DNA of 17,090 nucleotides from Candidatus Margulisiibacteriota bacterium (GCA_028717325.1 JAQUOB010000012.1:1-17090), one strand, 5' to 3'. Shown: positions 1 to 7,693, counted from the stretch's first letter. Program-made: numbers and translations. The notes: generated by a model from the letters alone, not told the origin.

Positions 1-632
1 AACCGCGCGACCAGCGACCAGAAAGAGCGGGAATGGTTGGGATGCTCGATGTGGGCCAGCTCGTGGACCACGACATAATCGATGATCGAAAGAGGCGACA
101 TGATTATTTTCCAGTTAAAATTGACCGAGCCCGTGGCCGCGGAGCAGCTGCCCCAGCGCCGCCGCTGGTTCTTGACGGCGACCTTTTTGGGCCAGAGGCC
201 CAGCCGCTCGGAGTGGATCGCGACCCGCTCTTTGACAATGCGGGCGGCCTCGCTCATATACCATTTGTTTAAATGATGCCTGACGTCGCGGCGGCCGTCA
301 TGATCGACATACAGCTCATCATTTAATAAATAAACCCGGTTCTTTCTCGCCGGACAGATCTTTAACAGGTAGCCCCGGCCGAGAAAGAGGAATTGTTCGC
401 CTTCAACATAGCTTTTGGGCGGGGCTTTGCGCGCCAGGACCTGGTTTAATTTCTCCTTGATCCATTCTTTTCGCTCTGCCAGTACTTTGAGCAGCTCGCG
501 CTCGCCAAGCCGCTGCGGTGCGTAGACCACAACTCCTCGATCGGGATCGACCATGATGGCGATCGAGCGCCGCTTTCGGCTTTTGATCAGCGAGTAGTTG
601 ATAACGCCTGTATCGTGCCGGAGTTCGGGCAT
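1..632 (-). CDS. YgjP-like M48-type zinc metallopeptidase domain protein (C-terminus cut by window edge)
   Basis: The reading frame is open from an ATG at 632 to the left edge (210 codons), so the C-terminus is missing. Visible family marks are RRRWGSCS (near 140-160), the zinc-binding HELAHIEHPNHSRSFW (near 20-65) and an N-terminal IKSRKRRSIAIMVD segment. Together these are typical of the YgjP/DUF45 metal-dependent hydrolase family, which is related to SprT/WLM peptidases. HELAH gives two zinc-binding histidines and the catalytic glutamate; the downstream histidine of HPNHS is the likely third ligand. The family is usually about 230 residues, so only 20-30 residues should be lost. It is cytoplasmic and its physiological substrate is not established. 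It starts three bases after the stop of the SemiSWEET gene and has no strong Shine-Dalgarno of its own, so translational coupling is likely. Family assignment is secure. Confidence 0.9.
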   Translation of the reverse strand, partial: MPELRHDTGVINYSLIKSRKRRSIAIMVDPDRGVVVYAPQRLGERELLKVLAERKEWIKEKLNQVLARKAPPKSYVEGEQFLFLGRGYLLKICPARKNRVYLLNDELYVDHDGRRDVRHHLNKWYMSEAARIVKERVAIHSERLGLWPKKVAVKNQRRRWGSCSAATGSVNFNWKIIMSPLSIIDYVVVHELAHIEHPNHSRSFWSLVAR

Positions 633-635
633 GGT

Positions 636-890
636 TTAGCCGTATTTAGCTTTTAAATAAAGAAGATAAAAGCAAAGGACAAGCGTGACCGTGTTGGCCA
701 GGATGATCGGCAGTGACGCTAAAAAAAGCCCGTAAACCGTCCAGAGGACCAGTCCGATCGCCAGCAAGACGTACATTATCAGTGAGAGGTCTTTCGTGTG
801 CTTGGTTTCGTGCGCCTTGATGACCTGCGGCAAAAAAGCGACGGTCGTTAAAGTCGCGGCCAGCGAGCCGATAATCAATCTTGGGTCCAT
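636..890 (-). CDS. SemiSWEET (PQ-loop) sugar transporter
   Basis: 84 residues, the usual size of bacterial SemiSWEETs, which form homodimeric sugar transporters in the inner membrane. Three hydrophobic helices are visible, at about residues 5-23, 36-57 and 60-78. The hallmark PQ motif lies at the end of helix 1 (FLPQVIKAHETKHTKDLS, residues 19-36). The frame stays open further upstream into the RRM gene, but the start at 890 is the right one: it is preceded by AAGAGG four bases upstream and gives a full-length single-domain protein. The gene lies downstream of the RRM gene and its hairpin terminator, so it depends on readthrough or on a weak promoter in 891-961. It shares a transcript with the YgjP-like gene. 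The sugar carried cannot be told from sequence. Confidence 0.9.
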   Translation of the reverse strand: MDPRLIIGSLAATLTTVAFLPQVIKAHETKHTKDLSLIMYVLLAIGLVLWTVYGLFLASLPIILANTVTLVLCFYLLYLKAKYG

Positions 891-913
891 AATTCCTCTT
901 AATTTGAGATAAG

Positions 914-938
914 AAAGCCCCGAGCTTACGCCCGGGGC
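914..938 (-). terminator. Rho-independent terminator after the RRM gene
   Basis: Read on the minus strand, GGCCCCGGGCG...CTCGGGGC forms a GC-rich hairpin: a 6 bp perfect core, 933-938 with 917-922, and a ~10 nt loop. TTTCTT follows. It sits 24 bases after the RRM stop codon and before the SemiSWEET gene, so it probably attenuates rather than isolates the downstream pair. The T-tract is interrupted, so termination may be partial. Confidence 0.65.
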
Positions 939-961
939 CTCTTTAATTAGAAAACGAAACG

Positions 962-1270
962 TTAGAAGCGGTCGAAATCTCTGCGTCCGCCGCCGCCGCC
1001 GCGCCCTTCGCGCCGCGGTCCGCCTTCGCCCTTCGGTCTGGCTTCGTTGACGGTGATCTCGCGATCGCCCCATTTATAACCGGTCATACCGGCTATAGCT
1101 TTTTCGGCGTCGCTGTCTTCCATGTCGACGAATCCGAAGCCCCGGGACTTGCCCGAGAACTTATCGGTCACGACTCTGGCCGAGATGACATTGCCGAATT
1201 CGCCGAATTTCCCGGCGAGATCGGAGTCGGTCACGGACCAGGGCAGATTACCAACAAATAAACTCTTCAT
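962..1270 (-). CDS. RRM-domain glycine-rich RNA-binding protein
   Basis: 102 residues: one RNA recognition motif (about residues 2-80) and a short Gly/Arg-rich tail (GGGGGRRDFDRF). RNP2 is LFVGNL (residues 4-9) and RNP1 is RGFGFVDM (about 43-50), with the aromatic residues that stack on RNA bases. The order matches the small Rbp/cold-shock-associated proteins of cyanobacteria and other bacteria, which bind single-stranded RNA and often respond to cold. The start at 1270 is supported by ATAGGAG about nine bases upstream. It is transcribed from the near-consensus promoter at 1423-1451 with a leader of about 145 nt and ends at the hairpin at 914-938. Whether it is cold-induced is inference from the family and the long leader. 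Confidence 0.95.
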   Translation of the reverse strand: MKSLFVGNLPWSVTDSDLAGKFGEFGNVISARVVTDKFSGKSRGFGFVDMEDSDAEKAIAGMTGYKWGDREITVNEARPKGEGGPRREGRGGGGGRRDFDRF

Positions 1271-1416
1271 GTAAATGCACTCCTATATTGATTTTCTCTG
1301 CGATTAATGGGATTGAGAGGTTCAAGATGGGGTCACTCACAACTAAGGAGCAGATCCTTTTGTTCTCAATGAAACTGTGTTCATCGACCATTAACTTCGA
1401 CCTTTTATTCATGGAC
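1271..1416 (-). promoter_or_regulatory. Long 5' leader of the RRM gene
   Basis: If transcription starts about seven bases after the -10 at 1423-1428, the mRNA has a leader of about 145 nt. It contains a small hairpin, AAGGA-tctgc-TCCTT on the minus strand around 1350. Its CTCCT arm could instead pair with AGGAG of the ribosome binding site. Long structured leaders are common in cold-shock and RNA-binding-protein genes, where they allow thermosensing or autoregulation. The structure itself has not been computed. Confidence 0.35.
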
Positions 1417-1422
1417 ATAATA

Positions 1423-1451
1423 AATATACCTGCCCCGCCCTTTCTTGTCAA
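1423..1451 (-). promoter_or_regulatory. Sigma-70 promoter for the RRM gene
   Basis: On the minus strand a perfect -35 TTGACA (1446-1451), a 17 nt spacer and -10 TATATT (1423-1428). Five of six -10 bases match consensus. This is the best promoter in the window and points at the RRM gene, with a predicted start near 1416. Confidence 0.8.
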
Positions 1452-1465
1452 GCAGATTCGCTTTC

Positions 1466-1590
1466 AAGCACCTCACCCGCTGGCCCTTAACCGACCGCCC
1501 TCTCCATTTTCAATGGAGAGGGGAAAACATTTTCTTTCCCTTCTCCCTCTGGGAGAAGGGGGCGACTTAAGCGTCAGCGGATGAGGGCTT
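1466..1590. repeat. Palindromic MITE-like intergenic element with two internal hairpins
   Basis: The element is bounded by imperfect inverted repeats. CCTCACCCGCTG (1471-1482) matches the reverse complement of CAGCGGATGAGG (1575-1586) at 11 of 12 positions. The similarity continues inward (CCCTTAA against CTTAAG, then GCCC against GGGC) and outward (AAGC...GCTT). Inside are two near-perfect hairpins: 1498-1508 with 1512-1522 (11 bp, loop TTC) and 1538-1547 with 1551-1560 (10 bp, loop TCT). The whole could fold as a three-way junction in RNA or a cruciform in DNA. CCTCACCC...CCCTCTCC-type palindromes occur as dispersed copies in many bacterial genomes. It carries no gene and no transposase. 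Confidence 0.75.
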
Positions 1591-1678
1591 AGCGATTTCC
1601 AAATCGACTGAAATTATCCAGACCGTTAACGATATATATTTAGCGTAAATTCCTTTAAATCAGGGGGCAAAGAAACCA
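1591..1678 (+). promoter_or_regulatory. Probable promoter and leader region of the large operon
   Basis: AT-rich stretch between the palindromic element and the first operon gene. A -10-like TATATT lies at 1635-1640, but no convincing -35 sits 16-18 bases upstream. A short hairpin CGATTT-CC-AAATCG occupies 1593-1606. AGGGGG near 1662-1667, about 11 bases before the ATG at 1679, is the ribosome binding site. By position this must drive the operon, since the upstream genes run the other way. Confidence 0.3.
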
Positions 1679-2680
1679 ATGGTCAGAACAACCAATTACA
1701 TAAACGACTTTTACTTTCGGGCCAAGACAAAAGCCAATATCTTCGCCCTTAAACATGAGCGAGTGATCGAAACCCTGGCCTTGAATGTTTCCATGCTGCC
1801 GGTGGTCGCCGCCGCGACTCTCGCTCTGCTTAAACTTTCCAAAATCCCTTTTGTCATCGGTATCTGCTGGGAAAAAAACCTGCGAATAGACGTTGCTAAT
1901 GCAGTCCGCCAGAGGATATTAAAAGATTTAACTGAGGAAGAAGGTTTCTCGGAATTATTGGAACTGGCTGAACCTTCAATAAAAAAAGCGGTTGAAGAAA
2001 TATTTTCGGAATTGGTCGCGCTGGAGAGACAAGGCAGATATATTTATCGCGCCGAATTTCAGAGCCGAATAAATGAATTTGTGGATAAAGTGCTGGTTAA
2101 GGCTTGGAACGATATCGAGCCTAAGATCCAAGATGCCAACAAAAAAGCGCGGTTGATCGCCTGGATGGACCGGTTAAAAAGTGAGCTCTCGGGGGTTGAC
2201 GCTATCCAGCAACGCGCCGCTGACCTCCTGCGGGAAACGACGAGAGAAATCCTTTACGATTTCAACGGCAAGACCGAAGAGACGCTCGGCCAATCGATCC
2301 CCGGGGAAATTGAAGGCACGGGTGAAGACCATGCCATGCACATTTTAGCGGAAACGATCGTGGAAAAGATCATGGACCGTGATCTTGATTTTGAAGTCGC
2401 CATCCGGCAGGTCGTGGCCGAAGTCATGAAAGAGGGCGTGATCGACGCGTCCGGCCAAGAAAACCTGGTCAGAGAGTTATTAATCGCGTCCAGGTCGAAC
2501 AACGGTACCACCCTCACCCAACTCTTCGAGGGTTTTCGCCGGGACTATTTAGATCCCGGCCCGGGCAAACTTCGACTGCCCAAAAAAGCCGGCGCCCAGG
2601 CCGAACCAAAACGATCAGCCATAGAAAGAAGGACTGTTTCGACCCAAACAGGAAAGAAAACCGATGGAAACACTCAATAG
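1679..2680 (+). CDS. Unknown helical protein with N-terminal hydrophobic segment; first gene of AAA+ operon
   Basis: 333 residues, family not recognised. Residues 35-63 are hydrophobic (LNVSMLPVVAAATLALL, then two lysines, then PFVIGICW) and could be a membrane anchor or re-entrant hairpin. There is no cleavable signal peptide. Residues 70-290 are charged and strongly helical, with likely coiled-coil stretches (about 75-150 and 155-200). The tail from 295 is basic, Pro/Ala-rich and probably disordered. The start at 1679 fits an AGGGGG site and the ATGGT start style of the other operon genes. Its last 17 bases overlap the AAA+ gene, so the two are probably translated together and the product may be an adaptor, membrane anchor or partner of the ATPase. 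That role is inferred from position only. Confidence 0.75.
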   Translation: MVRTTNYINDFYFRAKTKANIFALKHERVIETLALNVSMLPVVAAATLALLKLSKIPFVIGICWEKNLRIDVANAVRQRILKDLTEEEGFSELLELAEPSIKKAVEEIFSELVALERQGRYIYRAEFQSRINEFVDKVLVKAWNDIEPKIQDANKKARLIAWMDRLKSELSGVDAIQQRAADLLRETTREILYDFNGKTEETLGQSIPGEIEGTGEDHAMHILAETIVEKIMDRDLDFEVAIRQVVAEVMKEGVIDASGQENLVRELLIASRSNNGTTLTQLFEGFRRDYLDPGPGKLRLPKKAGAQAEPKRSAIERRTVSTQTGKKTDGNTQ

Positions 2681-5600
2681 ATTACCGATCAGGCAAAGCG
2701 TGACGCTGATCAGGCAACTGACCATTGCCGCTCGCAGCACGGCCATGAACCAGCGGGGAATATTACCGGGAGTACAAGCCTTAAAAGAAGCGTCTCCATC
2801 GATGCATAATCCGTTAAGCCTGACCCCGGCGGGCACTCTGATCCGCGATGGATTAAAATTAGCGGCCAGGAACTCGGCTAACGGAGTGCAAAACAGCGCT
2901 GTTAGCGGCGCTAACGGCATCAACGGCGCGGGCGGCAACGAGCCGCCGCAAACCCCGATCGAAAAGTTAGAAGCGCTGGGCCTGCGCAATATCACCCGCG
3001 AAGCCCGCGACGGCGATCTCGATCCGGTCTTTGAACGCAGTGACGAGATGGCGGAACTCTCCAAACGGCTTAAGGGCGGGAGCAACGCTATTTTGATCGG
3101 CAATACCGGCGTGGGAAAAACGGCGATCGTCGAAGGGCTGGCCCAGGAATGGAAAGACGAGGAAAAAACTTTCTTTTTCAGCCTGGGGATGAAAGATCTC
3201 GACCGCTCCGTCCTCGAACCGCAGTTGAAACAGATCGTGGAAACGGTCCAGGAGGCATTCAAACAGGGCTACACCGTTTATCTCCTGATGGACGAACTCC
3301 ACCTGATGGAACAGGCCGGCGTCCTTGAACTTTTAAAAGAACCCCTCGCCCGCCCCGGTTTTCAAGTGGTGGGAGCAACGACCACCAGCGAATTTTATCG
3401 CTACTTCAATAACGATGCCACCAAAAGACGGTTTGGCGATCCGATCAACATCGAATCGCTGACCGGCGACAAACTACGGCGTCTGGTCAGGAATATTATC
3501 CCGGTCATTCTGGACAGGTTAAAAGGAACGGAAAAGATCGAGGTCCCGCCCGGTTCGCGCCAGGCGGCGATCGATCTCTCACCGCTGATCGTCAACCGCT
3601 TCCCGCCGGACGCGACCATCGCTCTGATCAAAGAAGCGATCGGCAGTAAACGCAGTCAGCTCGGCGACTTAAGAAGGGTCGTGGCGGAAACCCCAAAAAA
3701 ATTAGCGGATGATATCAACGATCTGATCGAATTTGCCGGCGACCCCGCGACACGCTCCCAGCTTGAGGTGATCTGGAAATCGGTCATCGGCATCGTCGCC
3801 GCCTATCTGGAAAGCGAACTGCTGGTAGAAAAAGTCGTGCGCAAACTGGCCGAGACCGGCTGTCTGACGATCGCCGAAGACGATATTCGCGCCCAGGCCT
3901 CGAAAATGGCCGGCCTTGACCTGCGCAAAATGGACGAATTGGACATTCAACAGCTTAGCCAAATCGAAGCCCGGATCAGGACCCGCTTTATCGGGCAGGA
4001 CCAGGCGGTCAAAAAAGTCGCCGGCGCCATTAAACGCTATAAGACCGGCCGCCGCAAAAAGCAATCGCCGATCGCAGCTTTCATGTTCACCGGACCGACG
4101 GGGACCGGTAAAACCGAGCTGGCCCACACGCTGGCCTGGCTGTTATTCGGCAACCCACAAAAGGTCATGACGATCGATATGACCCAGTGCGAGGGGAAAG
4201 CCGGAAAAACCCTGCTCTTCGGTCCCGATCCCGGTTTTGTCGGCTTCGACAAAACAAAAGGGATGCTGCCGGAACTGTTTAAAAGAAAAGAGAACCGCCA
4301 CGGCGTCCTTCTCCTTGATGAAGCGGACAAGGCCGATCCCGATGTCTATGATTCGTTATTGGTCATGCTTGACCAGGGTTACGTCCAGAACAAAGAGACC
4401 GGCGAAAAGTATTCCCTTGAAGACGTGGTTGTCATCATGACGTCAAATCAGGGAGAGAAGCAGATGCTCAAGCCGGAGCAGATCAGAGAACTGTCCAACG
4501 GCAAACCGGTGACGGAAGCTAAGAAGATCACCGATGGCCTGATCGAAGCCAACCGCCGGATCGCCGCCGATTCATTTAAAAATCAAAAAGATGAATATGG
4601 CCGCGACAAATATCCCCCCGCCTTTCTTCGGCGGCTCGATATCGTCCCTTTTGATTATTTGACCGAAGCCGATCTCTCGGCCATCGCCGATATCCAATTG
4701 AAAAATTTTATCGCCCAGGTGGAAACCGACCAGAAGCTTGAAGTCGTCCTGGGAGGCAATGACGCCGAATACCAGGCGATCAAGCAATATATTATGGAGA
4801 GAGGGACCGACCTGGCCGGCGGCGCCCGGCCGCTGAAGCAAGCGGTCGAAGAACATCTCGATAACGCCTTTTCCGCCTGGCTAGTCAACAATATGCCGGG
4901 CGGCGAGTATATTATTAAGGTCTCGGTCAAGAACGGAGAATTAGTTTTTGAAGAAACCGCCGACAAATCGGAACGGGGCCGCCAGATGGATATCGCCCAA
5001 ATTCACGGGCGGAGAGGAATAATCCTGCGCAAGATCAGCCAGTTAGTGGCTGAAGGAAAAGAAGTCACTGCGGCAATTATCGGCAACATCCTCTCACCAC
5101 TCAAAGGCAAAGAAAAAATCGAGCTCTGGTTTGAGGAAAACGCCTGGCCAGCCGAGGCGACCGCCAGGGCCGAAACACTGGCCAAGCTCAAACAAAACCT
5201 GACTGTCGAGGATCGGCAGGCGCTCGAAGCGGAACTCCCCGAACTCCTGAAGAGTGAAAACCAGGGCATCCTGGCGGTGGCGTTATCTCTGGTAGCAGAG
5301 TTAAAACCGTTAGGGGTACTAATCAGAATCGAAGCTTTGCGAGCTCACGAAGACCCTTTCATCGCTTCGCTGGCGGAACAGGCCTGGACAATAGTCGAGG
5401 GAACAAGTAAATTCAATCTCCCGGCTTGGGATCTCACCCTGGCTGCCGGTGAGAAAAATAAGGTTGACCGGAAAGTGAACGCCGCGCGGGCCGGGCTCAA
5501 AACGCTAATGGTAGAGAGAAACCTGCCCGACGTGGAACAGGGGGCCGTCTTGCGCGCGCTCTCTGATCTGATCTACGCCGCCAAAGACCGGCAGGAAAAG

Positions 5601-6293
5601 CTCACCGGCGAAGAGCGGGACAAACCGATCACCGTCCGCTGGCGGATCAGCCCGGCTAATGATATACAGCTATCGGTCCACAACGCCGATACCCAGAACC
5701 GTGAGGAGGGACCGCGGTTAACGCAATTCCGGACAACTTATATTGAAGGGACCAACCGGTCTCTCGTAGTCAGGACAGCCGAAACCGGCACAACTTTTGT
5801 TTTCAGCATCATTGCAAGCAGAGAGATCGTGGTCGAAATTTCGCCGCCGGTCAAGCTCACACCTATCCTCTCAGTCATTCCTCAGCATCAAATCAGAACA
5901 TTGATCATTGATCTGGCCGCCTCCCTTACTCAGACGTTCCAAGGGCCAACGAAGGCTAAATTTGATAAAATGATAGCCGAGCTCTTCGCCCCCGCCAACC
6001 CGCGGATCAATTCCTTCGAAGATTTGATAAACGATCCGGATTTGGACCCTCAATATAAAACCGAGATCATTAATCTCCTGATCGAGATGCCCGAAGCCCC
6101 AAAATTTCCCAAGATCACGCTTACGCTGACCAGCTCGGCAGACGGGACCAATCTGATTTTCACCCTGCCGGGAACGGCAAATGTATCTGAAATACAGCGT
6201 CAATATGAAAATAAAGCCAGAGAGGCCGGCGTTGAGTTGGTCTCCCATTTAGAGGGAAACAACAGCACGATCAGCTTAAGGATACCTGACTAA
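2664..6293 (+). CDS. ClpA/ClpB-type double AAA+ ATPase with ~430-residue unknown tail
   Basis: 1209 residues. Residues 1-98 are a low-complexity region that does not look like a Clp N-domain. D1 (about 105-420) has Walker A GNTGVGKT (146-153), Walker B LLMDE (D210/E211), sensor GATTTSEF and arginine fingers R255/R256. D2 (about 430-745) has Walker A GPTGTGKT (477-484), Walker B LLLDEAD (D552/E553), pore loop GFVG (524-527), sensor-1 N595, arginine fingers R656/R657 and sensor-2 GGARPLKQAVEEHL with R722. The ClpB coiled-coil M-domain is absent and D1 lacks the aromatic KYRGEFE pore loop. No ClpP-binding IGF loop is visible. Residues 785-910 look HEAT-like; 985-1209 are beta-rich and unrecognised. 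It is predicted to be an ATP-driven cytoplasmic unfoldase or remodelling machine. The start at 2664 has AGGAAAG seven bases upstream. It overlaps both neighbours. Confidence 0.9.
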   Translation: METLNRLPIRQSVTLIRQLTIAARSTAMNQRGILPGVQALKEASPSMHNPLSLTPAGTLIRDGLKLAARNSANGVQNSAVSGANGINGAGGNEPPQTPIEKLEALGLRNITREARDGDLDPVFERSDEMAELSKRLKGGSNAILIGNTGVGKTAIVEGLAQEWKDEEKTFFFSLGMKDLDRSVLEPQLKQIVETVQEAFKQGYTVYLLMDELHLMEQAGVLELLKEPLARPGFQVVGATTTSEFYRYFNNDATKRRFGDPINIESLTGDKLRRLVRNIIPVILDRLKGTEKIEVPPGSRQAAIDLSPLIVNRFPPDATIALIKEAIGSKRSQLGDLRRVVAETPKKLADDINDLIEFAGDPATRSQLEVIWKSVIGIVAAYLESELLVEKVVRKLAETGCLTIAEDDIRAQASKMAGLDLRKMDELDIQQLSQIEARIRTRFIGQDQAVKKVAGAIKRYKTGRRKKQSPIAAFMFTGPTGTGKTELAHTLAWLLFGNPQKVMTIDMTQCEGKAGKTLLFGPDPGFVGFDKTKGMLPELFKRKENRHGVLLLDEADKADPDVYDSLLVMLDQGYVQNKETGEKYSLEDVVVIMTSNQGEKQMLKPEQIRELSNGKPVTEAKKITDGLIEANRRIAADSFKNQKDEYGRDKYPPAFLRRLDIVPFDYLTEADLSAIADIQLKNFIAQVETDQKLEVVLGGNDAEYQAIKQYIMERGTDLAGGARPLKQAVEEHLDNAFSAWLVNNMPGGEYIIKVSVKNGELVFEETADKSERGRQMDIAQIHGRRGIILRKISQLVAEGKEVTAAIIGNILSPLKGKEKIELWFEENAWPAEATARAETLAKLKQNLTVEDRQALEAELPELLKSENQGILAVALSLVAELKPLGVLIRIEALRAHEDPFIASLAEQAWTIVEGTSKFNLPAWDLTLAAGEKNKVDRKVNAARAGLKTLMVERNLPDVEQGAVLRALSDLIYAAKDRQEKLTGEERDKPITVRWRISPANDIQLSVHNADTQNREEGPRLTQFRTTYIEGTNRSLVVRTAETGTTFVFSIIASREIVVEISPPVKLTPILSVIPQHQIRTLIIDLAASLTQTFQGPTKAKFDKMIAELFAPANPRINSFEDLINDPDLDPQYKTEIINLLIEMPEAPKFPKITLTLTSSADGTNLIFTLPGTANVSEIQRQYENKAREAGVELVSHLEGNNSTISLRIPD

Positions 6294-6631
6294 TGGTCGC
6301 GCCGGTAACTAACAGATCAATAATCAGATTGCCGCAAAGAGCCCTGCCCGCCCTGCATGGGATAGTCAAGGTCACTTCTTTTGGCGTCGGCCGCGACCGG
6401 CTTGGACCGGCCCTTATCGATCTTTTTAAACGATCTGGGATCGAGCCCAAAGATATCCGACTCGATAAAGCCGCCGGGATAAGACTAATGGGAATGCAAC
6501 CCCCGCTGGAAACGAGAGCTGCCAATGAAACTGCCGAGGATATTTTCTCCAGCCTCGAGTTGTCGGCTTTCCTGACCCAGGATCATACGCTTTATATTTT
6601 AGGCGACAAAGGAACTATTAATCTGATGGCC
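6293..6631 (+). repeat. Shared N-terminal module, copy 1
   Basis: Codons 1-113. Most diverged of the four copies, with one residue deleted at RAANETAED compared with the others, but the same blocks in the same order. Confidence 0.85.
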
Positions 6632-7693
6632 ACGGAGACTGAACCGGCTCCAACCGCCAAAAATATTGAAGAAAGAAAGATAAGCGACCTGGCCGACTGG
6701 CTTCGGCTTCGCTACAACAACTTCAACACTGCGGCCACAAGGCTCAATGATATTCCCCCCGCCCAAGCGGCCGCGGCCTTGTCGCAGATCTATCTGAACG
6801 AGACAAAACCGCTGGACAACGGCCGGAGGGTCTTTGTTGTCGACGAAATTTTTAAGGCTATGCGGTCGCATGGCAGTTTTGAAAAACTGGCCAAGATCAT
6901 GCACCAATTGGCAGTCAACCATCCGGATTTTGCCCTGCCGCTATTCAAGCACCTCCTGGCCGATAACTATGCCTGTGTCGTCATCGCGGTTCAAAACCTG
7001 CTTTCCAAAGAAGCGTCGGAGCTTCTGGGAGTCTTCTTGAAAGAAGAAAACGGGATGGACCGGATCGTAAGCCTGCTCTCGAGATGCCCAAAGGAGATTG
7101 CTGAGGAGATTTTGCCGCAGATCGGCCTTTTGGAAGCGGCAGGGATTAACGAATCTGCTCCAACCGCCGCCGCGCGCCAATCCCAAATTGAACCTCTAAT
7201 TTCCCCCGCGGATATCCAGGCCTTCGTTAAAGAAGCGCTTAAAAACAGAAGAATGTCTACGGGGGCAATATTTAAACGAGTTTGTGAAATGGGGAGAGGC
7301 ATTCTTATCGGCGACTTACTTGCGACAGGGCGTTTTTACTCAAAAATCATCGGTGAGGTGGCAGATAGTCGTACCAAACCAATAGTAACAATGATTTCTT
7401 TGTTTGAAAAGACAATGGCCAAAGAAATAATCGAAGAAAGACTTGCAACAGAAAGACTTGCAGCATTAATCGGATATATAATTGGCGACTCAAGCGGGGA
7501 CATAACAACGCGTTTGGAGCATTTTAACGATGTAACAAGATCGTGGTCGGCTAGAAATATAGGGATAGCCTTAAGTGCGGCTTTGGCCGGTCAATTATGG
7601 CATCAGGATCAAGCGATCGAGCACGCGGTTCTCAATGGAAGAAATCGCAATGAGATAAATGAAGGCATGAGATTATATTATTCTTTAAAATGA
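6293..7693 (+). CDS. Shared-N-module protein A: alpha-solenoid middle, common C-terminal module
   Basis: 466 residues, function unknown. Residues 1-113 are the N-terminal module shared with the genes at 8855, 10617 and 11980 (RLPQRALPAL, RLGPALIDLF, TLYILGDKG). Residues 125-285 are a run of amphipathic helices resembling a HEAT/ARM-type solenoid. An Ala-rich linker (288-300) follows, nearly identical in DNA to one in the 8855 gene. Residues 309-466 resemble the end of the 10617 gene (shared AALIGYIIG, NIGIALSAA). There is no signal peptide, so it is probably cytoplasmic. Its ATG overlaps the ATPase stop codon by one base (TAATG), so expression is coupled to the ATPase and a physical partnership is plausible. 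The C-terminal coding part is much A+T-richer (about 37% G+C at 7381-7560) than the N-module (60% at 6361-6420). Confidence 0.8.
   Translation: MVAPVTNRSIIRLPQRALPALHGIVKVTSFGVGRDRLGPALIDLFKRSGIEPKDIRLDKAAGIRLMGMQPPLETRAANETAEDIFSSLELSAFLTQDHTLYILGDKGTINLMATETEPAPTAKNIEERKISDLADWLRLRYNNFNTAATRLNDIPPAQAAAALSQIYLNETKPLDNGRRVFVVDEIFKAMRSHGSFEKLAKIMHQLAVNHPDFALPLFKHLLADNYACVVIAVQNLLSKEASELLGVFLKEENGMDRIVSLLSRCPKEIAEEILPQIGLLEAAGINESAPTAAARQSQIEPLISPADIQAFVKEALKNRRMSTGAIFKRVCEMGRGILIGDLLATGRFYSKIIGEVADSRTKPIVTMISLFEKTMAKEIIEERLATERLAALIGYIIGDSSGDITTRLEHFNDVTRSWSARNIGIALSAALAGQLWHQDQAIEHAVLNGRNRNEINEGMRLYYSLK
7157..7192 (+). repeat. Ala-rich inter-module linker, copy 1
   Basis: 36 bases encoding APTAAARQSQIE. 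It matches 9716-9751 at 34 of 36 bases, although the domains on either side of the two copies differ. This suggests recombination or gene conversion at the linker. Confidence 0.75.
7217..7690 (+). repeat. Common C-terminal module, copy 1
   Basis: Codons 309-466. It aligns with codons 297-451 of the 10617 gene through VKEAL/VRKAL, AALIGYIIG/AALIGKIIG, IGIALSAA/KGIAMSAA and a final N-x-x-I-x(6)-M pattern. It is divergent but similar in length and order. Confidence 0.55.

Noticed and set aside
1248..1418. Open frame in the RRM leader (minus strand) running into the RRM start, a possible leader peptide
   Set aside because: Its start would be at the very 5' end of the predicted mRNA, it has no ribosome binding site and its composition does not look coding. 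The conserved RRM start explains the AGGAG site.
1288..1584. 98-codon plus-strand frame across the leader and palindromic element
   Set aside because: It is antisense to the RRM leader and runs through the inverted-repeat hairpins. There are no protein motifs and no ribosome binding site.
1466..1590. CRISPR array or tRNA gene suggested by the palindromes
   Set aside because: There are only two different hairpins, with no regularly spaced direct repeats and no tRNA cloverleaf or CCA context. No rRNA or tRNA genes were seen elsewhere.
2615..3262. 215-codon minus-strand frame opposite the AAA+ gene
   Set aside because: It is a shadow of the ATPase coding strand, which carries unmistakable Walker motifs. 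Ser/Pro-rich nonsense composition.
2664..6293. ClpA partner of ClpP
   Set aside because: No ClpP-docking IGF/IGL loop is seen in D2, no Clp N-domain is recognisable and no clpP lies in the window.
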